A stretch of 64,000 nt of DNA from Neptuniibacter marinus (GTDB lineage Bacteria > Pseudomonadota > Gammaproteobacteria > Pseudomonadales > Balneatricaceae). Below the pieces are notes generated by a model, which was not told the origin of the DNA, ran no database searches, and saw only the letters and a list, made by a program, of their open reading frames with translations. Shown piece after piece: positions 16,947 through 26,232 of this stretch; position 1 is the stretch's first letter; each line of letters starts with the position of its first letter. Where the stretch lies: positions 1-64,000 of the forward strand of contig NZ_LUTR01000014.1 of NCBI RefSeq assembly GCF_001597725.1, written 5' to 3'. Both the position numbers and the translations under genes were made by a program.

Positions 16947-19900
16947 ATGAATAATTATAGAGTAGATGATAAAGAGAACCTTCTTGCGCTTCTTTGTGAG
17001 GAGATAGAAAAGAGATTGATTGCTGAACAAGCAGAAGGTTTGATCGAATTTGCCAAGCTTTATTACTCATCAGCCTCGTTAATCGATCTGAATGAATGGA
17101 AGTTAGAAGATCTCTATGGATCAACATTAGCATGTTGGCAGTTCATTCAATGCCGTATAAGAGCGCAAGCTAAAGTCCGAGTTTTTAATCCAGATTATGA
17201 ACAACATGGTTGGCAATCAACACATACCATCATTGAGGTATTACAAGAGGATATGCCGTTTGTTGTTGATTCTTTACGTATGGAGTTGAATCGAAGAAAT
17301 TTAACCATACACGCTATTCACAATGCTGTGCTCACTATGAAAAGAGATGATAGCGGTGAGTTGATTGATGCATTTAATAAAGATGATTGTGCTAGCAACC
17401 TGCACTCTAAAAACACCCACCGTGAAACATTAGTATCAATCCAAGTGGACCGTCACACGGGAGCTGAAGAGTTAACCTCCTTAGAAAACGATCTTCTGAA
17501 TGTGCTTGAAGATGTCACTATGGTGGTGGAAGACTTTACACCTATGTTGGAGCAGTGCGACCGGTTGAGTGCTCTTTTCTCAGAACCAGTGAATGGGTTT
17601 GAAGAGAGGATTTCTACTGAAGCACATGACTTTATTGTTTGGCTTAAAAGTCATTTCACATTCTTAGGTTATGATGAGTATCAGCTGGTTTCAAAAGAAG
17701 GTAAACAATTACTTGAAGCGGTACCCGGTAGTCAGTTAGGTTTGTTGAAGTTTTGTGATGAGCATTGCCGGTCAGCTTTGGTAAATCAAAACTCACGGGA
17801 TGCAGATGGCTTTGTTCTAATTCCAGATATCCTGTCATTCACAAAATCTAACCATAAATCGACAGTTCATCGCCCGATCTATCCTGATTATATTAGTATT
17901 AAGCGTTATGACCGAGATGGGGTTTTAGTAGGTGAGAGCCGTTTTCTTGGTTTGTATACATCTAGCGTTTATATTCAAAGCTCGCGTCAAATCCCAATTA
18001 TACGCCGTAAGGTCGATGCTATTATGGATAAGTCTGGGTTACATCGTCAGGGACATGATTGGAAAGAGCTGTTACAGATTTTAGAAATTCATCCAAGAGA
18101 TGACCTATTTCAGGTGAGTGTTGATGATTTGTACCGTACAGTTGTTGGCATCTTGCAGATACATGAGCGTCGGCAGATTCGTCTATTTCTTCGAAGGGAT
18201 TATTTCGGTCAATTTTATTCATGTCTTATCTATTCTCCAAGAGACATCTACAGCACTGAATTTAGACGAAAAGTTGAATCACTCTTATGTCGAGAACTTA
18301 GTTGCGATCAAGCTGATTTCACCACTTACTTTTCTGAATCTATCTTGACGCGAACGCAATTTATTTTGCGTGGTGAAGCTATCGCAGAAGAGGTTGATGA
18401 AGCAAAACTTGAGGCCCTGATAAGGCAAGCAGGGAGAAGCTGGTCTGAGGATCTACGTGATGCTTTAGTTGAAGCGCTTGGTGAGGAGAAGGGAACAGCT
18501 ACCTATAACCTATATGGCGATTCATTCTCTACAAGCTATAGTTCAGATTTTATGCCACGTACTGCGGTAGTAGACCTGCAGCGTATAGCTAAACTTAATA
18601 ATGAGAATCCGATACAGCTAAGTTTTTATAAGGCCTTTGAGCGGGGTGATGCAAACCTTAATTTTAAGCTTTTCTGTTTAGGTGCCTCATTGCCTCTTTC
18701 TGATGTTATTCCTGTACTGGAAAACTTTGGCCTAAGAGTGCTGGATGAACACCCTTATCAGATTGATGGGAAAACCCAACAGATCTGGATTCACGATTTC
18801 AGCCTGCAATATATAGGTAATGGAACCGTTTCACCTGATACATTGAAGCACTTCTTTGAAGAGGCTTTTTTACATGTGTGGACAGGAAAAGCTGCCAGTG
18901 ATGAATTCAACCGTTTAGTCTTAGGTGGTGAAGTTAATTGGCGCGAAGTCTCTATGCTTAGAGCTTACGCTTCTTATATGAAGCAGATTGGCTTTCCTAT
19001 TAGTCCTGAAGCAATAAGCAACACCTTAAACTCATATGTTGATATCGCGGCTAAGTTAGTCAAGCTATTTACCGCTCGTTTCGATCCTGAAAATCGAGGT
19101 GATGAGGAGGTATTAGAACAACAGCTACTCACGAGCTTAGATCAAGTAGTGAGTTTAAATGATGATAGGGTTATTCGAGAATATTTGGCCTTAATTAAGG
19201 CTACGTTACGGACAAATTATTATCAGGAAAAAGAGGGGGAATATAAGTGCTATTTCTCTTTTAAACTGGCCCCAGAGCAAATTCCTGATGTCCCGCTGCC
19301 AAGACCAAAATTTGAAATATTTGTTTTTTCACCTCAAGTTGAAGGGGTTCATTTACGAGGTGGTAAGGTCGCTCGCGGCGGATTGCGTTGGTCAGATCGT
19401 TTCGAGGATTATCGAACAGAGGTGTTAGGCTTAGTTAAAGCACAACAGGTTAAAAATGCAGTTATCGTACCGGTGGGCGCAAAAGGTGGCTTTGTTGCCA
19501 AGCAATTATCTGATGGAATGAGTCGAGATGCCTGGCTGGCGGAAGGTATCAGTTGTTATAAAACATTCATTAGTGGATTGCTTGATATCACCGATAACTT
19601 AATCGATGGTGAAGTTGTACCACCAGAATCAGTGGTTCGCCATGATGAAGATGATACCTATTTAGTGGTGGCTGCGGATAAAGGGACTGCTGCTTTTTCA
19701 GATATAGCGAATGAGATAGCGGAAAATTACGGTTTCTGGTTGGGTGATGCCTTTGCATCGGGTGGTAGCTTAGGTTATGACCATAAAAAGATGGGGATCA
19801 CCGCGCGAGGTGCTTGGGTATCAGTAGAGCGCCATTTCCGTGAAATGGGTATCAATACTGATAAGCAAAATTTCACGGTGGTTGGCATTGGCGATATGTC

Positions 19901-21785
19901 AGGGGATGTATTTGGCAACGGTATGTTGTTGTCAAAACATATTCAGTTGGTGGCAGCGTTTAACCATCAGCATATATTTATAGATCCTCAGCCTGATGCC
20001 GGTAAAAGTTGGTTAGAGAGGCAGCGGCTTTTTGAATTGTCTCGTTCCTCTTGGTCTGATTATGATTCGTCCCTAATATCAAAAGGGGGTGGGATTTTTA
20101 GTCGGAGCAGTAAGTCCATAAAACTTACACCTGAGATACAAGCATTAACAGGAATAACTAGCGCAGCGGTTCCACCTAATGAATTAATCAGTGCTTTGTT
20201 AAAGGCACCGGTCGATCTGTTATGGAATGGCGGGATTGGTACTTATGTTAAAGCGACAACAGAGAGTGATGGGGATATAGGTGATAAGACAAACGATGCA
20301 CTTAGGGTTAATGGTAATGAGCTTCGCTGTAAAGTTGTTGGTGAAGGCGGTAACTTAGGCTTAAGCCAACGGGCACGCATGGAATATGCCCTATCAGGAG
20401 GACGGGTTAATACGGACTTTATTGATAATGCGGGTGGCGTTGATTGTTCAGACCATGAGGTGAATATAAAAATTCTACTTAACCAGCTTGTTGATAATGG
20501 TGATATGACACGGAAGCAGCGCAACCTGCTATTGGCACAGATGACTGAAGATATTTCTGAATTAGTGTTGCAGAACAACTATCGGCAAGTACAAGCAATC
20601 TCTATGGCTGAATCGCGCTCATTAGACAATATGTCTGAATATCAGCGCTATATATCGAATATGGAAAGTGCTGGAAAGCTTAATCGTGCGCTTGAGTTTT
20701 TGCCTGATGATGAAGCTCTTAATGAACGTTTTAATATGAAACTTGGGTTTACACGTCCAGAGCTTTCTATTCTGATCTCTTACAGTAAGGCCGAGTTAAA
20801 ACAAACCTTAAGTGTATCCAGTGTGCCTGATGATCCTTATTTATGTCATGAGCTTAATAGCGCTTTTCCTGAGTTGTTAGTGGAGCAGTTTCCAGAAGAA
20901 TTAACAGCACACCGTTTAAGGCGTGAGATTATAGGGACGCAGATTGCGAATCATATGATCAATATGATGGGCATCAATTTTGTTGACCGTTTACGCATAT
21001 CAACCGGCACTGATGATGCCTCAATTGCTCGCGCTTACATTCTCGCCAGGGATGTGTTTGATATAGAACCGCTGTGGCAGCAGATCGAGAAGCTAGATCA
21101 TAAGGTAAGTAATGAAGTTCAAATCAAAATGATGCATGAGTTACAGCATTTAATCAGGAGAGCAACCCGTTGGTTTGTGCGTAATCGTCGTTTGGAATTA
21201 GACTGCAGTGTTGAGGTTGAACGCTTTAGAAGTGAATTGGTAAAAATATTAAATAAACAAGAAAAAATTCTCTCTGGTGACCCCTTAAAGCGTTGGGAAA
21301 GTTCAAAAGAGTATTATCAAGCAGAGGGCGTGCCTGTTAAGTTGGCCAAAATGGTATCGGGTGCACGTTTTCTATATTCATCGTTAGGAATTATTGAGGC
21401 AGCAGAGTTGACTGAGCTATCTACCGACAAAGTCGCTCAGATGTATTTTGGATTGGGGGAGAGGCTGGAATTAGACTGGCTTTCACAAAAATTAAATACA
21501 CTTCGTGTTGATAATTATTGGCAGGCGCTCGCACGCGAAGCTTTTAGAGATGATCTTGATTGGCAGCAAAGGGCTATTGTCGCGATTGCTATTAAGGGGC
21601 AGCACTCAGGCTGTTCAGTGCAGCATGCAATTGACAAATGGTGTGCTGAAAATGAGTGGTTAGTGCAGCGTTGGGAAAATGTGTTGGTTGAGCTAAAGAG
21701 TGCAAAAAAACAAGAGTATGCAATGTACACAGTGGCTTTGAGGGAGCTTTTTGATTTAGCAAAAATCTGCCAATACAGTGCATAA
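16947..21785 (+). CDS. gdhB: Giant NAD-dependent glutamate dehydrogenase
   Basis: Oxidatively deaminates glutamate to 2-oxoglutarate with NAD. At about 1612 aa it is the large (180-kDa class) enzyme. An N-terminal ACT-like regulatory half with DMPFVVDSLRMEL leads to the catalytic half, recognisable from GGLRWSDR and VPVGAKGGFV (about residues 830-855), followed by GDMSGDVFGNGML and VVGEGGNLGLSQ. ATG at 16947 is preferred over an in-frame TTG at 16917; neither has a strong ribosome site. The gene is followed by DUF2835 and pyrD. The product feeds the TCA cycle. Confidence 0.95.
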   Translation: MNNYRVDDKENLLALLCEEIEKRLIAEQAEGLIEFAKLYYSSASLIDLNEWKLEDLYGSTLACWQFIQCRIRAQAKVRVFNPDYEQHGWQSTHTIIEVLQEDMPFVVDSLRMELNRRNLTIHAIHNAVLTMKRDDSGELIDAFNKDDCASNLHSKNTHRETLVSIQVDRHTGAEELTSLENDLLNVLEDVTMVVEDFTPMLEQCDRLSALFSEPVNGFEERISTEAHDFIVWLKSHFTFLGYDEYQLVSKEGKQLLEAVPGSQLGLLKFCDEHCRSALVNQNSRDADGFVLIPDILSFTKSNHKSTVHRPIYPDYISIKRYDRDGVLVGESRFLGLYTSSVYIQSSRQIPIIRRKVDAIMDKSGLHRQGHDWKELLQILEIHPRDDLFQVSVDDLYRTVVGILQIHERRQIRLFLRRDYFGQFYSCLIYSPRDIYSTEFRRKVESLLCRELSCDQADFTTYFSESILTRTQFILRGEAIAEEVDEAKLEALIRQAGRSWSEDLRDALVEALGEEKGTATYNLYGDSFSTSYSSDFMPRTAVVDLQRIAKLNNENPIQLSFYKAFERGDANLNFKLFCLGASLPLSDVIPVLENFGLRVLDEHPYQIDGKTQQIWIHDFSLQYIGNGTVSPDTLKHFFEEAFLHVWTGKAASDEFNRLVLGGEVNWREVSMLRAYASYMKQIGFPISPEAISNTLNSYVDIAAKLVKLFTARFDPENRGDEEVLEQQLLTSLDQVVSLNDDRVIREYLALIKATLRTNYYQEKEGEYKCYFSFKLAPEQIPDVPLPRPKFEIFVFSPQVEGVHLRGGKVARGGLRWSDRFEDYRTEVLGLVKAQQVKNAVIVPVGAKGGFVAKQLSDGMSRDAWLAEGISCYKTFISGLLDITDNLIDGEVVPPESVVRHDEDDTYLVVAADKGTAAFSDIANEIAENYGFWLGDAFASGGSLGYDHKKMGITARGAWVSVERHFREMGINTDKQNFTVVGIGDMSGDVFGNGMLLSKHIQLVAAFNHQHIFIDPQPDAGKSWLERQRLFELSRSSWSDYDSSLISKGGGIFSRSSKSIKLTPEIQALTGITSAAVPPNELISALLKAPVDLLWNGGIGTYVKATTESDGDIGDKTNDALRVNGNELRCKVVGEGGNLGLSQRARMEYALSGGRVNTDFIDNAGGVDCSDHEVNIKILLNQLVDNGDMTRKQRNLLLAQMTEDISELVLQNNYRQVQAISMAESRSLDNMSEYQRYISNMESAGKLNRALEFLPDDEALNERFNMKLGFTRPELSILISYSKAELKQTLSVSSVPDDPYLCHELNSAFPELLVEQFPEELTAHRLRREIIGTQIANHMINMMGINFVDRLRISTGTDDASIARAYILARDVFDIEPLWQQIEKLDHKVSNEVQIKMMHELQHLIRRATRWFVRNRRLELDCSVEVERFRSELVKILNKQEKILSGDPLKRWESSKEYYQAEGVPVKLAKMVSGARFLYSSLGIIEAAELTELSTDKVAQMYFGLGERLELDWLSQKLNTLRVDNYWQALAREAFRDDLDWQQRAIVAIAIKGQHSGCSVQHAIDKWCAENEWLVQRWENVLVELKSAKKQEYAMYTVALRELFDLAKICQYSA

Positions 21786-21865
21786 AAATTTGAGCCAATG
21801 ATGACAGGACTATAAGTTATGTTTTATTGTTGCGCTCTTTGTTTTATAGCTTTTGTTAAGTAGTT

Positions 21866-22087
21866 ATGAAATCTATACTTGTTGACTTACATATCTCTGC
21901 TGATAAATATATTTTGATGTATCAAGGTGTTGCGCAAAACGTTTTTGCGCACGCACTTGATGGACGGAGCGTACAGTTTCCCGCCAAAATTTTAAAACCT
22001 TTTCTATTGAAAGATGGTGTGAAGGGCCGTTTTCGTATCACCTTTGATGATCAGGGCAAATATAAAGGGATAGATAAAATTAAGTAA
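21866..22087 (+). CDS. DUF2835 family protein
   Basis: A 73-aa beta-rich protein of unknown function. The pattern DLHISADKYILMYQG, then VQFPAKILKPFL and GRFRITFDDQGK, matches what I know of DUF2835. It sits between the giant glutamate dehydrogenase gene and pyrD. An unusual palindrome lies inside the coding sequence (21931-21951). The start has no obvious ribosome site. Confidence 0.75.
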   Translation: MKSILVDLHISADKYILMYQGVAQNVFAHALDGRSVQFPAKILKPFLLKDGVKGRFRITFDDQGKYKGIDKIK

Positions 22088-22240
22088 AGATAGGTCTTAT
22101 TCTTCTAATGAAACTATTGTTTTATAACTTTATGTTTTTATTATGAAAAAGCCTAACTTATCAATTTGATCAGCTTTGCCCTATGTTATTCTGATTACGC
22201 CTCGCCTATAATCGTGCAAATTTTGTTATTTGGTATCTGT

Positions 22241-23266
22241 ATGTTGTATTCACTGACTCGATCTTTAATGTTTCAGCTTGATCCCGAACTTTCACACAAC
22301 CTAGCCTTGCATTCAATGAATCTAGCGTCTGCATTAGGTGTGAATAAGTTACTGGGTGCTGAAAAATTATCTGATCCGGTTCAGGTTATGGGTATTAATT
22401 TTCCTAACCGTGTAGGGTTGGCTGCTGGATTAGATAAAAACGGCATTGCCGTTGATGGTATGGCAGCGATGGGTTTTGGTTTTGTTGAGGTCGGTACCGT
22501 AACGCCTCGTCCTCAGGATGGAAATCCCAAGCCTCGAATTTTTCGTTTACCTGAGCAAGGCGCAATTATTAATCGTATGGGCTTTAATAATGACGGTGTA
22601 GATAGATTGTTATCTAATCTAGATAAAAGTCGTTATAAAGGCGTACTGGGCATTAATATAGGTAAAAATAAAGATACGCCTAATGAAGATGCTAATGACG
22701 ATTATCTTTATTGCTTACGTAAAGTTTATAATCGAGCAAGTTATATAACCGTTAATGTTTCTTCGCCGAATACTCCAGGGTTACGGACACTACAATACGG
22801 TGAGGCATTAAATAGTTTGTTAGATGCACTTAAATCTGAACAGGCAAAACTAGCGAAGTTTCATGATCGTTATGTGCCTATCGCCGTTAAAATTGCACCG
22901 GATATGACTGATGAGGAGCTAGTTTTAGTTGCGGCATCCCTAAAGTCTTATGAAATTGATGGGGTTATAGCAACGAATACGACCTTATCCCGTGACGGTG
23001 TTGAAGGGTTGTCATACGCGGATGAAGTTGGTGGCCTTTCTGGTGCGCCTTTGCGTAATAAATCGACTAAAGTGATTCGGACTCTCGCGAAAGAGTTAGA
23101 TGGAGCGCTACCTATTATAGGTGTCGGTGGAATTACTGAAGGGTTTGATGCGGCAGAAAAGATAGAAGCGGGTGCAAGCCTAGTTCAAATATACAGTGGG
23201 TTTATCTACCGTGGACCTAAGTTAGTAACTGAATCGGTTCGTGCAATAGAGCAGATATCTGCATAA
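22241..23266 (+). CDS. pyrD: Dihydroorotate dehydrogenase (quinone), class 2
   Basis: Fourth step of pyrimidine synthesis: oxidises dihydroorotate to orotate and passes electrons to quinone at the inner membrane. The N-terminal amphipathic segment ([16 protein letters not shown]) is the membrane-docking helix of class 2 enzymes; FMN motifs include [10 protein letters not shown] and GVGGI, and the catalytic-serine region is [12 protein letters not shown]. Upstream in-frame starts exist from 22166, but ATG at 22241 gives the family N-terminus and 341 aa, close to the usual 336. A terminator follows. Confidence 0.95.
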   Translation: MLYSLTRSLMFQLDPELSHNLALHSMNLASALGVNKLLGAEKLSDPVQVMGINFPNRVGLAAGLDKNGIAVDGMAAMGFGFVEVGTVTPRPQDGNPKPRIFRLPEQGAIINRMGFNNDGVDRLLSNLDKSRYKGVLGINIGKNKDTPNEDANDDYLYCLRKVYNRASYITVNVSSPNTPGLRTLQYGEALNSLLDALKSEQAKLAKFHDRYVPIAVKIAPDMTDEELVLVAASLKSYEIDGVIATNTTLSRDGVEGLSYADEVGGLSGAPLRNKSTKVIRTLAKELDGALPIIGVGGITEGFDAAEKIEAGASLVQIYSGFIYRGPKLVTESVRAIEQISA

Positions 23267-23292
23267 ATTATTAGATATAACCCTCCATTATG

Positions 23293-23317
23293 AGGCTCCC
23301 TAGTAGGGAGCCTTTTT
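23293..23317 (+). terminator. Rho-independent terminator
   Basis: Perfect 9-bp stem AGGCTCCCT (23293-23301) / AGGGAGCCT (23305-23313), three-base loop, then TTTT. It ends pyrD and, because the flanking bases are A/T rich, may also serve the convergent rmf gene. Confidence 0.9.
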
Positions 23318-23325
23318 AAATAAGT

Positions 23326-23532
23326 TTAATGAAATGCTGGGTCGGCTTGTATTGCTGATACTCCATCCATGCCGCTCCAGTGAGCTTCTCGTCCCTGTCG
23401 CCAACCACTCATCCAGTGACTTCTAAGGTCTGATGTGTTGACCGGGCAGAGATCCCGGGATTTTCCATTTATGCCGGCTTGAAAGCCTCGGTTGAAAAGT
23501 GTGTTACTACGATCACGTTTTTGTCTCTTCAT
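23326..23532 (-). CDS. rmf: Ribosome modulation factor
   Basis: Dimerises 70S ribosomes into inactive 100S particles in stationary phase. The N-terminus MKRQKRDR is the same as I recall for E. coli RMF, and the core FNRGFQAGINGKSRDLCP followed by RSHWMSGWRQGRE is characteristic. It is 68 aa, about a dozen longer than E. coli RMF through a C-terminal extension (HWSGMDGVSAIQADPAFH). The start has GAGAGG upstream on the minus strand. It neighbours rlmKL, an arrangement common in gammaproteobacteria. Confidence 0.95.
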   Translation of the reverse strand: MKRQKRDRSNTLFNRGFQAGINGKSRDLCPVNTSDLRSHWMSGWRQGREAHWSGMDGVSAIQADPAFH

Positions 23533-23832
23533 GTAGTTGAGCCTCTCTTGATGTTTTAGTTGTGAGAGCAGCGGTTCCTTGAGACATGGTATCCGCTTAA
23601 AATCTACCTAGTAGTTATTTGAAATTACATAGTAGACCTCTATTGATAACGGAAAAAACGCAAGAACGCGATTGAATATGTTTATCGAGCGTATAGACTT
23701 GATAGTACAACTTATTACGTGGATGCAAAAAAATGAGTGCATTCATCAAGTTAGTTAATGAATAAGCATTTGTGATTGGTAATGATTTTTTTTCATTGCA
23801 ATCGCAAGTTGAATGAAATACTTACAGAGTAA
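23533..23832. other. Divergent promoter region of rmf and rlmKL
   Basis: About 300 AT-rich bases with no credible reading frame. A pair of similar segments, CTACCTAGTAG at about 23606 and TACATAGTAGA at about 23626, lies on the rmf side. The spacing suits two divergent promoters, but I cannot assign -35/-10 elements with confidence. Confidence 0.4.
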
Positions 23833-25986
23833 ATGATTGCTATGAAACTGTTTTTGACATGCCCTAAAGGCCTTGAGTTGCTGCTTGAGGAGGAGTTACA
23901 CCAGCTCGGTGTTGAGGATACCAAGCAAACAGTGGCGGGTGTGCAGTGTCATGGTGATCTTGAAGATGCTTACCGCATCTGTCTTTGGTCGCGTTTAGCT
24001 AACCGTGTATTGATGCCTGTTTATCAAGGGGATGCTGAAACGACAGAAGATCTTTATGGTGCCGTCCAGCAAGTGAGTTGGTTGGATCATATGCGTAGTG
24101 AAGGCACTTTGTTGATCGATTTTACGGGGCAGACTCGCGCAATTAATAATACCCATTTTGGTGCGCTAAAGGTTAAAGACGCTATTGTGGATCAGATACG
24201 TGATTTGACGGGCGCGCGCCCTAGTGTCGATAAGGTTGCTCCGGACTTGCGTATTAACGTGCGTATGCATCGTGGCAAAGTGACGGTGGCAATTGATCTT
24301 TCAGGTGATAGTTTGCATCGTCGTGCCTATAGATTACAGGCGGGACAAGCGCCGATGAAGGAGAACTTAGCGGCGGCTGTTTTACTTCGAAGTGGTTGGC
24401 CTACGCGTATCGCTGACTTTGATCTCTTACTGGACCCCATGTGTGGTTCAGGGACGTTACTGATTGAAGCGGCAATGATGGCTGCTGATATTGCGCCGGG
24501 CTTGCAGCGGAAGCGTTATGGCTTTTCCCGCTGGACGGGTCATCAAAAAGGGATATGGGATGAACTGGTTGCGGAAGCGAATGGGCGAAAAGCTAAGGGT
24601 TTATCTCAATTAGAGATCAGCTTAGTGGGCCGCGATGAAGATAAATCTGTATTAAGGTCCGCCCGACAAAATGCGGAACGAGCTGGAGTTGCTGGATTTA
24701 TCGATTTTGCGGCCTGTCGAGTGGAAGACCTTGAACGCGAACAGTTGCCTCAGGGGGTAGGGTTGTTAGTTACTAATCCGCCTTACGGGGAGCGCTTAGG
24801 TGAAACCCAGCAGTTAATGTTTCTCTATCGTCACTTGGGTGACAAGTTAAAAGAGCAGTTTGCTGGTTGGACTGCCGCTATTTTCACGTCTAATCCTGAC
24901 CTGTGTAAGGTGATGGGGATGCGTGCAGATAAACAATATAAGTTGTTTAATGGTGCGTTAGAAAGTCGCCTGTTTGTTTACCCAATCTCCGAGCATCGAC
25001 CAGAGCAAAGGGAGCGCGAAGAGGAGGAAGTGGTGCCGTTGAGTGGTGGTGCTCAAATGTTTGCAAATCGTTTATTAAAAAACAGAAAACAGTTAGCTAA
25101 ATGGGTTAAGAAAGAGCAGATAGAGTGCTACCGGCTCTATGATGCGGATATGCCGGAATATTCGGTGGCGATCGATATTTATGGTGATGAAGTGCATGTT
25201 CAGGAATATGTTGCACCGAAAAAAATTGATCCAGTTAAAACCTTCTCACGATTACAGGAAGTGATGGCTGCGATCCCTGTTGCCTTAGATATCCCTGCTA
25301 ATAAAGTGATTTTAAAGCAGCGTAAAAAGCAGCAAGGTTCAAATCAATATGAAAAACAGTCAGAGACTCATCGTTTTAAAGAGGTGAATGAGTACGGTTG
25401 TCGCTTATTAGTCAACCTACATGATTACCTTGATACGGGACTGTTTCTCGATCACCGCCCCATCCGCTATCGTATTCAGCAAGAATCAGCGGGTAAAGAC
25501 GTTTTAAATCTGTTTTGTTATACCGGCACTGCATCAGTGCATGCTGCAAAAGGGGGCGCAAAAACGACGACCAGTATTGATATGTCTGCGACCTATCTAA
25601 ATTGGGCAAAGCGCAATCTTGACCTTAACGGCTTTGATCAGGACGCGCATCAACAGGTGCAGGGTGATTGCCTTAAATGGCTGCGCATGCAGCGGCAGCC
25701 TGCTTATGATCTTATTTTTATGGACCCGCCTACCTTTTCGAATTCAAAGCGTATGGAGGGGGTGCTTGATGTGCAGCGAGATCATGTGGATATGGTTGAT
25801 GCTGCAATGCGGTTATTGCGTAAAGAGGGTGTATTGTACTTTTCCAATAATTATAGACGCTTCAAAATAGATCACGATGCGTTAAGTGATTATGTTGTTG
25901 AAGATATAACTTACAGTACTTTAGATCCGGATTTTAAACGAAATCAGCGTATACATAGCTGCTTTAGAATTACTCATAAGCTGTAA
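23833..25986 (+). CDS. rlmL: Bifunctional 23S rRNA methyltransferase RlmKL
   Basis: Fused enzyme making m2G2445 (N-terminal half, RlmL) and m7G2069 (C-terminal half, RlmK) on 23S rRNA with S-adenosylmethionine. A THUMP domain (about 45-155) is followed by the first methyltransferase, with DPMCGSGTLLIEA (near 200) and the TNPPYGERLG catalytic motif (about 315). The second has LFCYTGTASVHAA (about 560) and FMDPPTFSNSKRM. The length of 717 aa is typical. The start may be ATG at 23833 or 23842. Confidence 0.96.
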   Translation: MIAMKLFLTCPKGLELLLEEELHQLGVEDTKQTVAGVQCHGDLEDAYRICLWSRLANRVLMPVYQGDAETTEDLYGAVQQVSWLDHMRSEGTLLIDFTGQTRAINNTHFGALKVKDAIVDQIRDLTGARPSVDKVAPDLRINVRMHRGKVTVAIDLSGDSLHRRAYRLQAGQAPMKENLAAAVLLRSGWPTRIADFDLLLDPMCGSGTLLIEAAMMAADIAPGLQRKRYGFSRWTGHQKGIWDELVAEANGRKAKGLSQLEISLVGRDEDKSVLRSARQNAERAGVAGFIDFAACRVEDLEREQLPQGVGLLVTNPPYGERLGETQQLMFLYRHLGDKLKEQFAGWTAAIFTSNPDLCKVMGMRADKQYKLFNGALESRLFVYPISEHRPEQREREEEEVVPLSGGAQMFANRLLKNRKQLAKWVKKEQIECYRLYDADMPEYSVAIDIYGDEVHVQEYVAPKKIDPVKTFSRLQEVMAAIPVALDIPANKVILKQRKKQQGSNQYEKQSETHRFKEVNEYGCRLLVNLHDYLDTGLFLDHRPIRYRIQQESAGKDVLNLFCYTGTASVHAAKGGAKTTTSIDMSATYLNWAKRNLDLNGFDQDAHQQVQGDCLKWLRMQRQPAYDLIFMDPPTFSNSKRMEGVLDVQRDHVDMVDAAMRLLRKEGVLYFSNNYRRFKIDHDALSDYVVEDITYSTLDPDFKRNQRIHSCFRITHKL

Positions 25987-26014
25987 GCTGTTTTTTAGTG
26001 CGATTGATCCTGTT

Positions 26015-26030
26015 TGGCATACTTAATGCT
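26015..26030 (+). promoter_or_regulatory. Candidate sigma-54 promoter of amt
   Basis: TGGCAT-ACTTA-ATGCT keeps the invariant GG and GC at exactly ten bases spacing and matches TGGCAC-N5-TTGCW at all but two positions. It lies about 200 bases upstream of the ammonium transporter gene, a typical sigma-54/NtrC target. A TGGTGCA half-site follows at 26037-26043. Confidence 0.45.
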
Positions 26031-26156
26031 TTTAAATGGTGCATAAAAGCGTTGATTAATTGGCGACTAATGAGTTGGAAGCCCTGTGAAATAGGGGTTT
26101 TAGCTTATTTGGTCATAAATTCTATTCAATTAAAAGTATAAAAAAAATGCTGATCT

Positions 26157-26173
26157 TGCATTGTATTGGTGCT
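26157..26173 (+). promoter_or_regulatory. Possible NtrC-type binding site
   Basis: TGCATT-GTATT-GGTGCT resembles the NtrC consensus TGCACC-N5-GGTGCA at nine of twelve defined positions. It lies downstream of the candidate sigma-54 promoter and upstream of amt; the unusual relative position lowers confidence. Confidence 0.3.
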
Positions 26174-26232
26174 AGCTAACTTATAGCGCACAGGTGCGGT
26201 GCATTTGCCGGATAAAAAACAGGAGACTGTCA

